From Olleya namhaensis (GTDB lineage Bacteria; Bacteroidota; Bacteroidia; Flavobacteriales; Flavobacteriaceae), in the NCBI RefSeq assembly GCF_900114005.1, contig NZ_FORM01000011.1, forward strand, positions 34,936-98,935: 64,000 bases of DNA, in the 5' to 3' direction. This document shows, piece after piece, positions 26,382 to 34,767 of the stretch (its first letter is position 1; every line of letters begins with the position of its first letter). The notes beneath the pieces are model-generated. The model was given only the letters and a program-made list of their open reading frames with translations, was not told the origin of the DNA and searched no databases. Made by a program: the position numbers and the translations under genes.

Positions 26382-27386
26382 TTGGACGAAGTCAAACAGT
26401 TAGTCATTGATATAAAAAACAAGAACCTTAAACCTATCTATTTATTGATGGGTGAGGAGGCCTATTATATTGATAAAATTTCGGATTATATAGAAAAAAC
26501 CGTGTTAACGGAGGAAGAACGTGGTTTTAACCAAATGGTTTTATACGGTCGTGATGTAACTGTTGAAGATATTGTGAGCAATGCTAAGCGTTATCCTATG
26601 ATGGCAGAACGCCAAGTGGTAATTGTAAAAGAAGCACAAGATTTAGCTAGAACCATCGATCAATTAGCAGCTTATGCCAAAAATCCGCAACCTACAACGG
26701 TTTTAGTAATTTGTTATAAATATAAAAAGGTAGACAAACGTAAAGCTGTTTATAAAGAAATTAAAAAATCTGGTGTTGTTTTTGAAAGTAAAAAGCTTTA
26801 TGAAAATCAAGTTCCGGATTGGATTAGTCGCGTATTGTCACCAAAAGGATATTCTATTACGCCAAAAGCATCCCAGATGCTAGTAGAGTTTTTAGGTACA
26901 GATTTAAGTAAATTGAGTAATGAATTGGATAAGTTGCAGATAGTCTTACCTAAAGACACACAGATTACACCAGATCATATCGAAGAAAATATTGGAATCA
27001 GTAAAGATTACAATAACTTTGAGTTGCGTAAGGCTATTGGATCTAAAAACACAGCGCAAGCGTTTAAAATCGTACATTATTTTGCTGAAAACCCTAAAGA
27101 TAACCCGATGGTTTTGACCGTTTCGTTATTGTTTAGTTTTTTCTCTCAACTGTTACATTTACATGGTATGTCGGATAGAAATCCTCGTGCTGTAGCTTCA
27201 GCTCTGCGCGTTAACCCCTATTTTGTTAACGAATATATTGAGGCGTCACGACATTACCCAATGCGTAAAGTAAGCCAGGTTATTGCAACGCTGCGCGAGT
27301 TTGATGGTAAAAGTAAAGGTGTGGATAGTAATGCTGTACCACAAGGTGATTTGCTTAAGGAGATGTTAGTAAAAATCATGTATTAA
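26382..27386 (+). CDS. holA: DNA polymerase III, delta subunit (TTG start)
   Basis: 334 residues from the TTG at 26382 (protein begins MDEVKQLVIDIKNKNLKPIY). The longer frame from 26271 would overlap the divergent gene and adds a non-conserved N-terminus. HolA is the clamp-loader wrench that opens the sliding clamp. Visible: KPIYLLMGEEAYYID (residues ~17-31), a AERQVVIVKEAQDL segment, and the helical domain III with FLGTDLSKLSNELDKL and ENIGISKDYNNFELRKAIG. The lipoprotein gene downstream follows after 17 bp. Confidence 0.92.
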   Translation: MDEVKQLVIDIKNKNLKPIYLLMGEEAYYIDKISDYIEKTVLTEEERGFNQMVLYGRDVTVEDIVSNAKRYPMMAERQVVIVKEAQDLARTIDQLAAYAKNPQPTTVLVICYKYKKVDKRKAVYKEIKKSGVVFESKKLYENQVPDWISRVLSPKGYSITPKASQMLVEFLGTDLSKLSNELDKLQIVLPKDTQITPDHIEENIGISKDYNNFELRKAIGSKNTAQAFKIVHYFAENPKDNPMVLTVSLLFSFFSQLLHLHGMSDRNPRAVASALRVNPYFVNEYIEASRHYPMRKVSQVIATLREFDGKSKGVDSNAVPQGDLLKEMLVKIMY

Positions 27387-27403
27387 TTTTTATTTATCTT
27401 AAC

Positions 27404-27769
27404 ATGAAACCCTATTATATAATCATATTTTTAGTTTTATTTTCTGCATGCAAAACAGTACAAACACTTCCAGACCCGCTAGAGGCTGGTTGGGAAGGGA
27501 AAAAAGTTTGCGAGGTTTTAAATGAAACAAAAAAGCAACGTATTTTAAAGTGTACATTTCCTCCCAATGTTGGACACCAAAAGCACTATCATAAACCGCA
27601 TTTTGGCTATACATTAGCTGGAAGCACGTTTCAAATTACAGATGCAAATGGCACACGGACTATTCCTGTAACAACTGGTGTGACTTGGTCTAAAGATAAA
27701 ATTAGCGAACATGAAGTCTTAAATGTTGGTGATAGTACTTCTGTATATTTAATTATTGAACCTAAATAG
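27404..27769 (+). CDS. Cupin-domain lipoprotein
   Basis: 121 residues. Lipoprotein leader MKPYYIIIFLVLFSAC with lipid Cys at 16. One cupin beta-barrel follows: PPNVGHQKHYHKPHFGYTLA supplies a HxH-type metal motif and the second motif lies around GVTWSKDKISEHEVLNVG. Substrate unknown; secreted cupins may bind sugars or small acids. Located 17 bp behind holA on the same strand; functional link not evident. Confidence 0.8.
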   Translation: MKPYYIIIFLVLFSACKTVQTLPDPLEAGWEGKKVCEVLNETKKQRILKCTFPPNVGHQKHYHKPHFGYTLAGSTFQITDANGTRTIPVTTGVTWSKDKISEHEVLNVGDSTSVYLIIEPK

Positions 27770-27933
27770 TTAAATCTTTTAACGTTATAATTAAGTATTT
27801 AACACCTAACTATTATCCTTTAACAAATCCTATTAAATCCAAGTTAAACCAATGCTGTAATTCTGTAAACACTACTGTTTTTAGTACTTTAGATGTGAAT
27901 CGAAATAGTAACAACTAAAACCAAAACAGAACA

Positions 27934-28494
27934 ATGGAAAACTTAGAGAGAAAGAAAGTTGCGATTTTAGCAACAAATGGATTTGAAGAAAGTGAATTAA
28001 AACAACCAATGCAAGCTTTAAAAGAAGCAGGCGCAGACGTGCACATCGTCTCAGAACAATCAGGAAAAATAAAAGGATGGGCAGACGGTAACTGGAGTAA
28101 TAGTTATGACGTAGATAAAACTCTAGATCAAGTAAGTCAAGACGATTATAATGCACTTGTTTTACCTGGAGGTGTTATCAATCCCGATAAATTAAGGCGT
28201 AATCCAGAAGCAATTCGGTTTATAAAATCCTTCTTCGCAAATAAAAAACCTGTAGGAGCAATTTGTCACGCACCATGGTTATTGGCAGAGGCAGACGTAT
28301 TGCAAGGACGTAAAGTAACATCGTTTAGCTCCATTAAAACAGATTTAGTAAATGCAGGTGCTAAATGGGAGGATAGTGAAGTAGTCGTAGACGAAGGTTT
28401 AGTGACTAGTCGTAATCCTGACGATTTGCCAGCGTTTAATAAAAAGTTGATTGAAGAAGTATACGAAGGAAAACATAACATGCAAACTGCATAA
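27934..28494 (+). CDS. DJ-1/PfpI family protein (type 1 glutamine amidotransferase-like)
   Basis: 186 residues. The nucleophile elbow GAICHAPWLL carries Cys111 next to His112 and the conserved Glu lies in NGFEESE (~19), as in PfpI/YhbO-type proteins. Members act as glyoxalase III or protein deglycase-like stress enzymes, or as peptidases; the exact reaction is debated. Cytoplasmic (no leader). Single gene with ~165 bp upstream and a strong terminator at 28514. Confidence 0.9.
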   Translation: MENLERKKVAILATNGFEESELKQPMQALKEAGADVHIVSEQSGKIKGWADGNWSNSYDVDKTLDQVSQDDYNALVLPGGVINPDKLRRNPEAIRFIKSFFANKKPVGAICHAPWLLAEADVLQGRKVTSFSSIKTDLVNAGAKWEDSEVVVDEGLVTSRNPDDLPAFNKKLIEEVYEGKHNMQTA

Positions 28495-28513
28495 TACTTT
28501 TAAATATAATATT

Positions 28514-28545
28514 AAAAAGCCAACCGATAAGGTTGGCTTTTTTGT
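28514..28545. terminator. Bidirectional terminator
   Basis: AAAAAGCCAACC / GGTTGGCTTTTTT with loop GATAA. Between the PfpI-like gene (+) and the 156-residue gene (-). Confidence 0.88.
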
Positions 28546-28573
28546 TTTTGAGTAGTTTTATATTAAGTTGTTT

Positions 28574-29044
28574 TTACATATCCTCCAACGCCATAGTATA
28601 GTCATACTGTAAGTCCTCGTGTAATGCTAGTATTTTTTTTGTAATGGCTTCAATATTTCTATCATACAAATTGATTAACGTTGTATTTCTTGAGATTGAA
28701 GGCTTCATTGTTTTAAGCTTTTTACAAAAGTAGAGTAGTAGTTCGACTTCAGTCTCTTTATTAAGCGAGTAGCGGATGTATTTTTTTGTGTTTCGTAAAA
28801 TCTTACGCACACTTTTTTTAATGTAAAAAAAGCTATCGGTATTTATTATTTCAAATTGTTCGTCAATTTCGGCCTTAACAGTTTCAATATATCCTGCTTC
28901 GCTATCTGCTTCAAAAAGCAAATAGGTTAGTAGTTCTTTATTTTCTTTTTTAAATCGGGATAGACGTAAGCAAAGCTCAGCTAGCTCTTCGCTGGTTTTG
29001 TGTTTTAACTCTTTACGTATGGTGACTACGGATACTGCTTTCAT
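28574..29044 (-). CDS. Conserved hypothetical helical protein
   Basis: 156 residues, highly charged and predicted all-helical (KHKTSEELAELCLRLSRFKKENKELLTYLLFE; KSVRKILRNTKKYIRYSLNKETEVELLLYFC-like pattern). No leader, membrane segment or catalytic motif. I do not recognise the family. It lies 43 bp after the DUF202 gene on the same strand and may share its transcript. Confidence 0.6.
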   Translation of the reverse strand: MKAVSVVTIRKELKHKTSEELAELCLRLSRFKKENKELLTYLLFEADSEAGYIETVKAEIDEQFEIINTDSFFYIKKSVRKILRNTKKYIRYSLNKETEVELLLYFCKKLKTMKPSISRNTTLINLYDRNIEAITKKILALHEDLQYDYTMALEDM

Positions 29045-29087
29045 TACAACATGTTTTATTTCCGCGTAAGCGAAACTAATTTCAAAA

Positions 29088-29351
29088 TTAAACTTTATAA
29101 TGTTTTTTAATAGTACGTTTAACTTTAAATAATCTAAATACGCCTATAAGTAAAATAATTGGTGCTATTGCAATTAGTGTAATACCATAGTTTTTAAGGT
29201 CCGCAAATAGGTCTAGCTTTAAAATGGTTATTCCTGTTCCTAGGATAACTAAAAACGTACGAAAATAAGCTAGAAAAGTACGCTCGTTAGCAAGTTTAGT
29301 ACGTTCTATTGCTAACCAGTCTCTAGTGGTTAGCGCTGTTTGATCTTTCAT
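29088..29351 (-). CDS. DUF202 family membrane protein (YidH-like)
   Basis: 87 residues. The signature RDWLAIERTKLANERTFLAY (residues ~10-29) of the DUF202/YidH family precedes two or more membrane segments (~31-48 and ~55-75) and a basic tail. Function of the family is unknown. Only 8 bp separates it from the stop codon of the 919-residue type IX protein, so the two may be cotranscribed. Confidence 0.85.
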   Translation of the reverse strand: MKDQTALTTRDWLAIERTKLANERTFLAYFRTFLVILGTGITILKLDLFADLKNYGITLIAIAPIILLIGVFRLFKVKRTIKKHYKV

Positions 29352-29359
29352 GTAATTTT

Positions 29360-32119
29360 TTATTGCCTTAATGTAAAATGACCACTGTAATACGTCCCGT
29401 CAGACAAGCGTAGTTTATACCAGTAATCATTTTGTGGTAATAGCTTTTGATTATACTTACCATCCCATCCTAGTGATGTTGTTGGATTAAACATGGTTAT
29501 TAATTTTCCATATCTGTCGTAAATATACATTAATATAAAATTATATTGGTTTCCTTCCAAGCCTATCACATTCCAATAATCATGATTAGAATCGTTATTT
29601 GGTGTGAAGTATTTTGGAAACCCCATGACCGTTATATCTTTTGAGATGATTTCGCACTGATTTATATCTCTAACATAAATAGTGTGTATTCCTGGGGATA
29701 AATTATTAAACACATTTGATTCTTGAAAAACACCATTGGCGTTGTCCATAGCAAATTCGAAAGTACTTGGACTTTCAGCAAGTATAATAGTAGCAGTATA
29801 ATCATCGATTAACACCTGTTCTATTTCGGGTAATGGGGATTGTGTAACTATTACAGTACTAGATTTTTCACAGTTTAAAATTGGATCAGATATTGTCACG
29901 TTGTATATGCCAGGCTGATTTACAACTATGCTGTTAGTGGTTTCAGTCGTACTCCAAGTAATATTATAATTGGCAACCTCTGCGGGTGTTAGTCCAGTTT
30001 CTAACGTTAAAGGGAAATCTCTTGAGCATATTTCTATGTTTTGATCTTCTAAGTCGGGGAAATCACGCAGAATAAGCTCTAATTGACCATAGCCATAACA
30101 AACATTTTCATTACTAATAGAGATATAAAGTAGGTTGTTTCCAGAATTGTAAGTATCAGGAAGGCTATTTATGTTTCCAGCAGCATTGGCTTGCGAAAGA
30201 TAAAATTTGACAGTAATATCTCCTGTTAATGGCAGATTAGCTATTACTTGATCCCTTATTGTGGTTAAGTCAAATAGGGCAGAAGATGAGTTGTATAGAT
30301 CGCAGGCTTCTAGTTGGTACATGCCAACATCTACAGCTTGGGTAGTTGATAATCTAACGTAGGCTATACTATAACAAAGTGCATCAGGGTATTTGACTTT
30401 GGCTACAACAATTTCTTCATTAAACTGGTTAGTATAGTTGTCATGGTTAATTGCGTATTGGTTATCAATATCACTTGTGGCTTCATCTAAAGTATGGTAG
30501 TAATACACGTCAATATATTCTGTAGGGTCTATTAGTAACCCGATATTTGCATCTTTTAAACTAAAAATAGTTATGCCATCTGTGGCGTCGTTATCAAATG
30601 AGTCACATGTTATAAGATCGTAAGGTGTTTGAATAACATCTGGAACTGATTCTATTTTTACTATTTTTTGCAAAGGTTGGTAGTCTATACCATTTAAAGT
30701 CATTATTAGTTTTACTAAATAATTTCCTGATTGCGCGTATGTATGGTAAGGCTCAATGTCGGTTGAAGTTGTTCCGTCTCCAAAATCCCATAATACACTA
30801 TCATAAGGATCCTCTGAGGTAATGTAAAAATGGGTATTGTCGTTATAGCAAGTGTCTTCAAAATCAAAAGAAAACTTGAATATAGATTGTATAAATGGAG
30901 GAAGTCCAATTTGAGACGTTCTGCCTTGAAGGAAAAAAGAGTTATGCGTATAATTACAATTATTACCTACCGAATTAGGGTCGTTTATAACCGACAGATG
31001 GGTACCTGTACTAAATATGGAATATCCTGCTCTATAAATTTTCCCGTTAATTCCTAATTGTAATGCTCCAGCAACATTTGAAGATGTATTAACTGTATAT
31101 TGTGAGCCTGCTATATTATTGCTTTCTGTATTATATTGAAGCAGAGAACTGTCTACAAAACTATCTTCGATACTAAATTGTGTTGCGGTAACATATAATA
31201 ATTTAGAATTTGGCGAAAACTCAACACCATAAGGATAAGAGTTTTCTAAAATTAATTTTTCATTTGTAACGTTACCCGTAGTGTTGTTAAAGTCATACAA
31301 TAATACTTTTCCAGACCTACGTTTACCCAATGTTGGGCTCCCCAACGACGTGGAACTATGTGCGATTGCAATCTTAGATCCGTCTGGGGATACTTTTAAA
31401 TAACCAATAGCTGTAACATTGGATCCTATATCATTAATACGCGGGAAAACAGTCTGTGTTACTGTTGATACGGTAGGTGTTTCATTAACTCCGCTACTTG
31501 TAACTTTAAAAGCGTAAAATTTATTCATAAACTGCGTAATAACCCATATATCTTGTCCATTATTATGCGTTACGGCAGTTAGCTTTTCTGAGTTTTTATA
31601 TTCGTTTTGTACAGCATCACTAATATTATAAGTAATTAAATGATTGTTTTTATTAGTTGTAACAATATCTCCTAAACCACCGTTTAGGCTCATATCCACT
31701 TCCGTGTAATTCAATCCTTCAATAGGATCGTCTGGCGTTAAATAATAATTAGGTCTGTCTGTTGTAAAAATATAATAAATAGACAATGATCCGGGTTTTG
31801 GGATTATTATTGCAGATTCTGTACTAGAACTGTCTCCCATTAAACCATAACCGTTAGGCATGAGGTCGTGGGTTCTATCCCAAACGGATGTCCCATCTGT
31901 ATAAAACAACAAATTTCCACTAGGATCAGAAATTGTGGCGCAACCTTCCTTGGTGTTTAGGCTACCGTCTAATACAGCAACTGGATCGCCAGAAAAAAAC
32001 CGAATACCTGCATTATCTCCAAAATACCAATTGGCAGATTCTCTTTGAGCGTGAGTATAAAAACTAAATAAAAGTAATATAAGGGGTAATACTTTTGATA
32101 TTGATGAATAGCGTTTCAT
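29360..32119 (-). CDS. PKD-domain protein with type IX secretion type B sorting domain
   Basis: 919 residues. Signal peptide (MKRYSSISKVLPLILLLFSFYTHAQ) and an N-terminal beta-propeller-like region (~25-420; ANWYFGDNAGIRF, GCATISDPSGNLLFYTDG, IWVITQFMNKFYAFKV) typical of flavobacterial gliding-associated proteins. A PKD domain lies at ~423-480 (VLWDFGDGTTSTDIEPYHTY). The gliding-motility C-terminal sorting domain is at ~826-919 (KYFTPNNDSNHDYWNV, YIFDRYGKL-type block, GWDGKYNQKLLPQNDYWY). Secreted by the type IX system and attached at or released from the cell surface; probably an adhesin or surface-layer component. Followed by the DUF202 gene after 8 bp. Confidence 0.9.
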   Translation of the reverse strand: MKRYSSISKVLPLILLLFSFYTHAQRESANWYFGDNAGIRFFSGDPVAVLDGSLNTKEGCATISDPSGNLLFYTDGTSVWDRTHDLMPNGYGLMGDSSSTESAIIIPKPGSLSIYYIFTTDRPNYYLTPDDPIEGLNYTEVDMSLNGGLGDIVTTNKNNHLITYNISDAVQNEYKNSEKLTAVTHNNGQDIWVITQFMNKFYAFKVTSSGVNETPTVSTVTQTVFPRINDIGSNVTAIGYLKVSPDGSKIAIAHSSTSLGSPTLGKRRSGKVLLYDFNNTTGNVTNEKLILENSYPYGVEFSPNSKLLYVTATQFSIEDSFVDSSLLQYNTESNNIAGSQYTVNTSSNVAGALQLGINGKIYRAGYSIFSTGTHLSVINDPNSVGNNCNYTHNSFFLQGRTSQIGLPPFIQSIFKFSFDFEDTCYNDNTHFYITSEDPYDSVLWDFGDGTTSTDIEPYHTYAQSGNYLVKLIMTLNGIDYQPLQKIVKIESVPDVIQTPYDLITCDSFDNDATDGITIFSLKDANIGLLIDPTEYIDVYYYHTLDEATSDIDNQYAINHDNYTNQFNEEIVVAKVKYPDALCYSIAYVRLSTTQAVDVGMYQLEACDLYNSSSALFDLTTIRDQVIANLPLTGDITVKFYLSQANAAGNINSLPDTYNSGNNLLYISISNENVCYGYGQLELILRDFPDLEDQNIEICSRDFPLTLETGLTPAEVANYNITWSTTETTNSIVVNQPGIYNVTISDPILNCEKSSTVIVTQSPLPEIEQVLIDDYTATIILAESPSTFEFAMDNANGVFQESNVFNNLSPGIHTIYVRDINQCEIISKDITVMGFPKYFTPNNDSNHDYWNVIGLEGNQYNFILMYIYDRYGKLITMFNPTTSLGWDGKYNQKLLPQNDYWYKLRLSDGTYYSGHFTLRQ

Positions 32120-32149
32120 GTAATAAAAAAGTTATATTTAGTTTAAAGA

Positions 32150-32183
32150 TATAAAAAAAGCACTTATAAATATAAGTGCTTTG
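32150..32183 (-). terminator. Terminator of the E1 gene
   Basis: Perfect 12-bp stem AAAGCACTTATA / TATAAGTGCTTT with a two-base gap, followed on the minus strand by a T-run. It lies just after the E1 fusion stop codon and upstream of the 919-residue gene. Confidence 0.85.
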
Positions 32184-32201
32184 GTATTGTTTGAAAAGTA
32201 A

Positions 32202-34613
32202 TTATCTCAATTTGGGAAAACTACTAGGATTCGCTTCGTGCATGACCTCGTAAATAGCTTCAAAAACATCTTCTGTAGAAGGTTTAGAGAAGTAGTCTCC
32301 ATCCGTACCATAGGCAGGTCTGTGCGGTTTAGCAGCTAATGTTTTAGGTTGGCTGTCTAAATACTTAAAGGCGTCTTGTTTGTTTAATATTTGGTCTAAA
32401 ATGTAAGCAGATGCTCCTCCCGGAACGTCTTCATCTATAACCATTAAACGGTTTGTTTTTTGTACACTTTTTACAATGTCATGATTTAAATCAAAAGGTA
32501 ATAAAGATTGAACGTCAATAATTTCTGCATCAATACCAACTTCAGCTAATTCTTTTGCTGCTTGTTGTACAATTCTTAATGTAGAACCGTAAGATACCAA
32601 TGTAATATCTGCACCTTCTTTTACTGTTTCTACAACTCCAATAGGTGTTTTAAATTCACCAATATTAGTTGGAAGCTGTTCTTTTAATCTATACCCATTT
32701 AAACATTCTACTACTAGAGCAGGCTCATCACTTTGTAATAAAGTATTATAAAAACCAGCCGCTTTAGTCATGTTTCTAGGGACTAAAACGTGTATTCCTC
32801 TTACTAAGTTTAATACACCACCCATTTGTGACCCAGAATGCCAAATACCTTCTAATCTATGTCCGCGAGTACGGATAATAAGCGGTGCTTTTTGACGTCC
32901 TTTGGTTCTATAACGCAAAGTTGCTAAATCATCACTTATAATTTGAAGTGCGTACATGATATAATCTAAATACTGGATTTCTGCAATTGGGCGTAAACCA
33001 CGCATTGCCATACCAATACCTTGACCTAAGATGGTTGCTTCTCTAATACCAACATCAGAGACACGTAATTCTCCATATTTGTCTTGTAAGCCTTCTAAAC
33101 CTTGATTTACATCACCAATTTTTCCAGCATCTTCACCAAAAATTAAAGTTTCTGGGTATTTGTTAAAAATAAAATCGAAGTTTTCTCTTAAAATAACACG
33201 TGCATCAACGTCTTCTGCGTCTTGGCTGTATGTTGGTTTTACTTCTTTTATATGAATAGCAGCAGAATCACTTTCGTTGTGTAAATCTGAACTATATAAA
33301 GGTTGTACTTTTTCAAAAAAGGTATCAATCCAGTTTAATAATTGTTGTTTTTCAGAAGTGTTTTCGTTAATTAAATAACGTAGTGCACGTCTTGCAGCAG
33401 AAGCAGAATCTTTTCTATTTGGTTCTGTTAGTGCAGCTAATTCGTTAGCTATTTTCTCAATAAACACTTTGTTAGGACTTGATGCCGCAACTGTTTGTAA
33501 AAGTATAACTAACTCTTCTTTTTCAGATAATGCTGGTTTTAAATAGCTAGTCCAAGCTGCTTTTTTAGCATCTCTAACTTGCTTTTTAATACCTTTTTCA
33601 ATTGTTTGTAACTCTTCGTCAGTCGCTATATTGTTTTCTATTAGCCAATCACGCATTTTTACATTACAATCGTTTTTAGCTTCCCAATTTAAACGGTCTT
33701 TATCTTTGTAACGCTCATGAGATCCTGATGTCGAGTGTCCTTGAGGTTGTGTTAACTCGTTAACATGTATTAAAACGGGAACATGCTCTTCTCTTGCTAT
33801 TTTTGCAGCTTCTTCATAAGTTGCAATTAGATTAGCGTAATCCCAACCTTTTACACGAAGGATTTCATAACCTTTAGCATTTTTATCACGTTGAAATCCT
33901 TTAAGGATTTCAGATATGTTTTCTTTAGTAGTTTGATGTCTTGCGTGCACAGAAATACCGTACTCGTCATCCCAAACACTTATTACCATTGGTACTTGTA
34001 AAACACCAGCAGCGTTAATAGTTTCAAAAAATAAGCCTTCACTTGTACTTGCATTACCAATAGTACCCCAAGCAACTTCGTTTCCTTCTACAGAAAAGTT
34101 AGTGGTATCAATACCTTTTACATTTCTATATATTTTTGAAGCTTGTGCCAAACCTAATAGTCGTGGCATTTGTCCAGCAGTAGGAGAGATGTCAGAACTT
34201 GAGTTTTTTTGTTGTGTTAGGTTTTTCCAGTTTCCGTTTGCATCTAAACTATGCGTTGCAAAGTGTCCTCCCATTTGGCGTCCTGCAGACATAGGCTCTT
34301 CTGCTAAATCTGTGTTAGCATATAATCCAGAGAAAAACTGTTGTATTGTTAGCTCACCAATAGCCATCATAAAGGTTTGGTCACGGTAGTAACCCGATCT
34401 AAAATCACCATTTTTGAAAGCTTTAGCCATTGCTAATTGTGGTACTTCTTTACCATCTCCAAATATTCCAAACTTAGCTTTTCCAGTTAACACCTCTCGA
34501 CGTCCTAATAAACTACATTCACGACTGGTTACAGCAATGTGATAGTCGTTAAGTACTTCTTTTTTAAAATCTTCAAAAGACAAGTCTTTTTTGGCGTTAG
34601 CTTTTGTTTGCAT
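32202..34613 (-). CDS. 2-oxoacid dehydrogenase E1, fused alpha and beta subunits
   Basis: 803 residues in one chain: alpha part ~1-350 and beta part ~455-803, joined by a helical linker. This thiamine-diphosphate E1 oxidatively decarboxylates 2-oxoacids (branched-chain or pyruvate) and hands the acyl group to a lipoyl E2. The alpha motif normally read GDGATSEG is GNASTSEG (186-193), and the distal NN is replaced by D215-D216 in VWDDEYGIS. The beta part has FGEDAGKIGDVNQGLEGLQ, VSDVGIREATILGQGIGMA and EIQYLDYI blocks. The fused form is common in Bacteroidota. A TTG-N20-TAAATTTG promoter lies upstream. No E2/E3 genes are adjacent. Confidence 0.9.
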   Translation of the reverse strand: MQTKANAKKDLSFEDFKKEVLNDYHIAVTSRECSLLGRREVLTGKAKFGIFGDGKEVPQLAMAKAFKNGDFRSGYYRDQTFMMAIGELTIQQFFSGLYANTDLAEEPMSAGRQMGGHFATHSLDANGNWKNLTQQKNSSSDISPTAGQMPRLLGLAQASKIYRNVKGIDTTNFSVEGNEVAWGTIGNASTSEGLFFETINAAGVLQVPMVISVWDDEYGISVHARHQTTKENISEILKGFQRDKNAKGYEILRVKGWDYANLIATYEEAAKIAREEHVPVLIHVNELTQPQGHSTSGSHERYKDKDRLNWEAKNDCNVKMRDWLIENNIATDEELQTIEKGIKKQVRDAKKAAWTSYLKPALSEKEELVILLQTVAASSPNKVFIEKIANELAALTEPNRKDSASAARRALRYLINENTSEKQQLLNWIDTFFEKVQPLYSSDLHNESDSAAIHIKEVKPTYSQDAEDVDARVILRENFDFIFNKYPETLIFGEDAGKIGDVNQGLEGLQDKYGELRVSDVGIREATILGQGIGMAMRGLRPIAEIQYLDYIMYALQIISDDLATLRYRTKGRQKAPLIIRTRGHRLEGIWHSGSQMGGVLNLVRGIHVLVPRNMTKAAGFYNTLLQSDEPALVVECLNGYRLKEQLPTNIGEFKTPIGVVETVKEGADITLVSYGSTLRIVQQAAKELAEVGIDAEIIDVQSLLPFDLNHDIVKSVQKTNRLMVIDEDVPGGASAYILDQILNKQDAFKYLDSQPKTLAAKPHRPAYGTDGDYFSKPSTEDVFEAIYEVMHEANPSSFPKLR

Positions 34614-34634
34614 ATTTTAAGGAATTATTTGAAA

Positions 34635-34665
34635 CAAATTTAATCATAATTTGTCAGTTCTGCAA
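34635..34665 (-). promoter_or_regulatory. Promoter of the E1 fusion gene
   Basis: On the minus strand: TTG (34663-34665), 20-bp spacer, TAAATTTG (34635-34642), then 21 bp to the ATG at 34613. Both elements and spacing fit the Bacteroidota primary-sigma consensus. Confidence 0.6.
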
Positions 34666-34767
34666 TATCAAAAAATCCTAAAAAACTAAGAATTTAATAA
34701 TATAAGTTGGGTTTAGTTGGTTAATCGATAATTTACGCATGTTAAAGTAAATTTTGTTAAGAATTTA

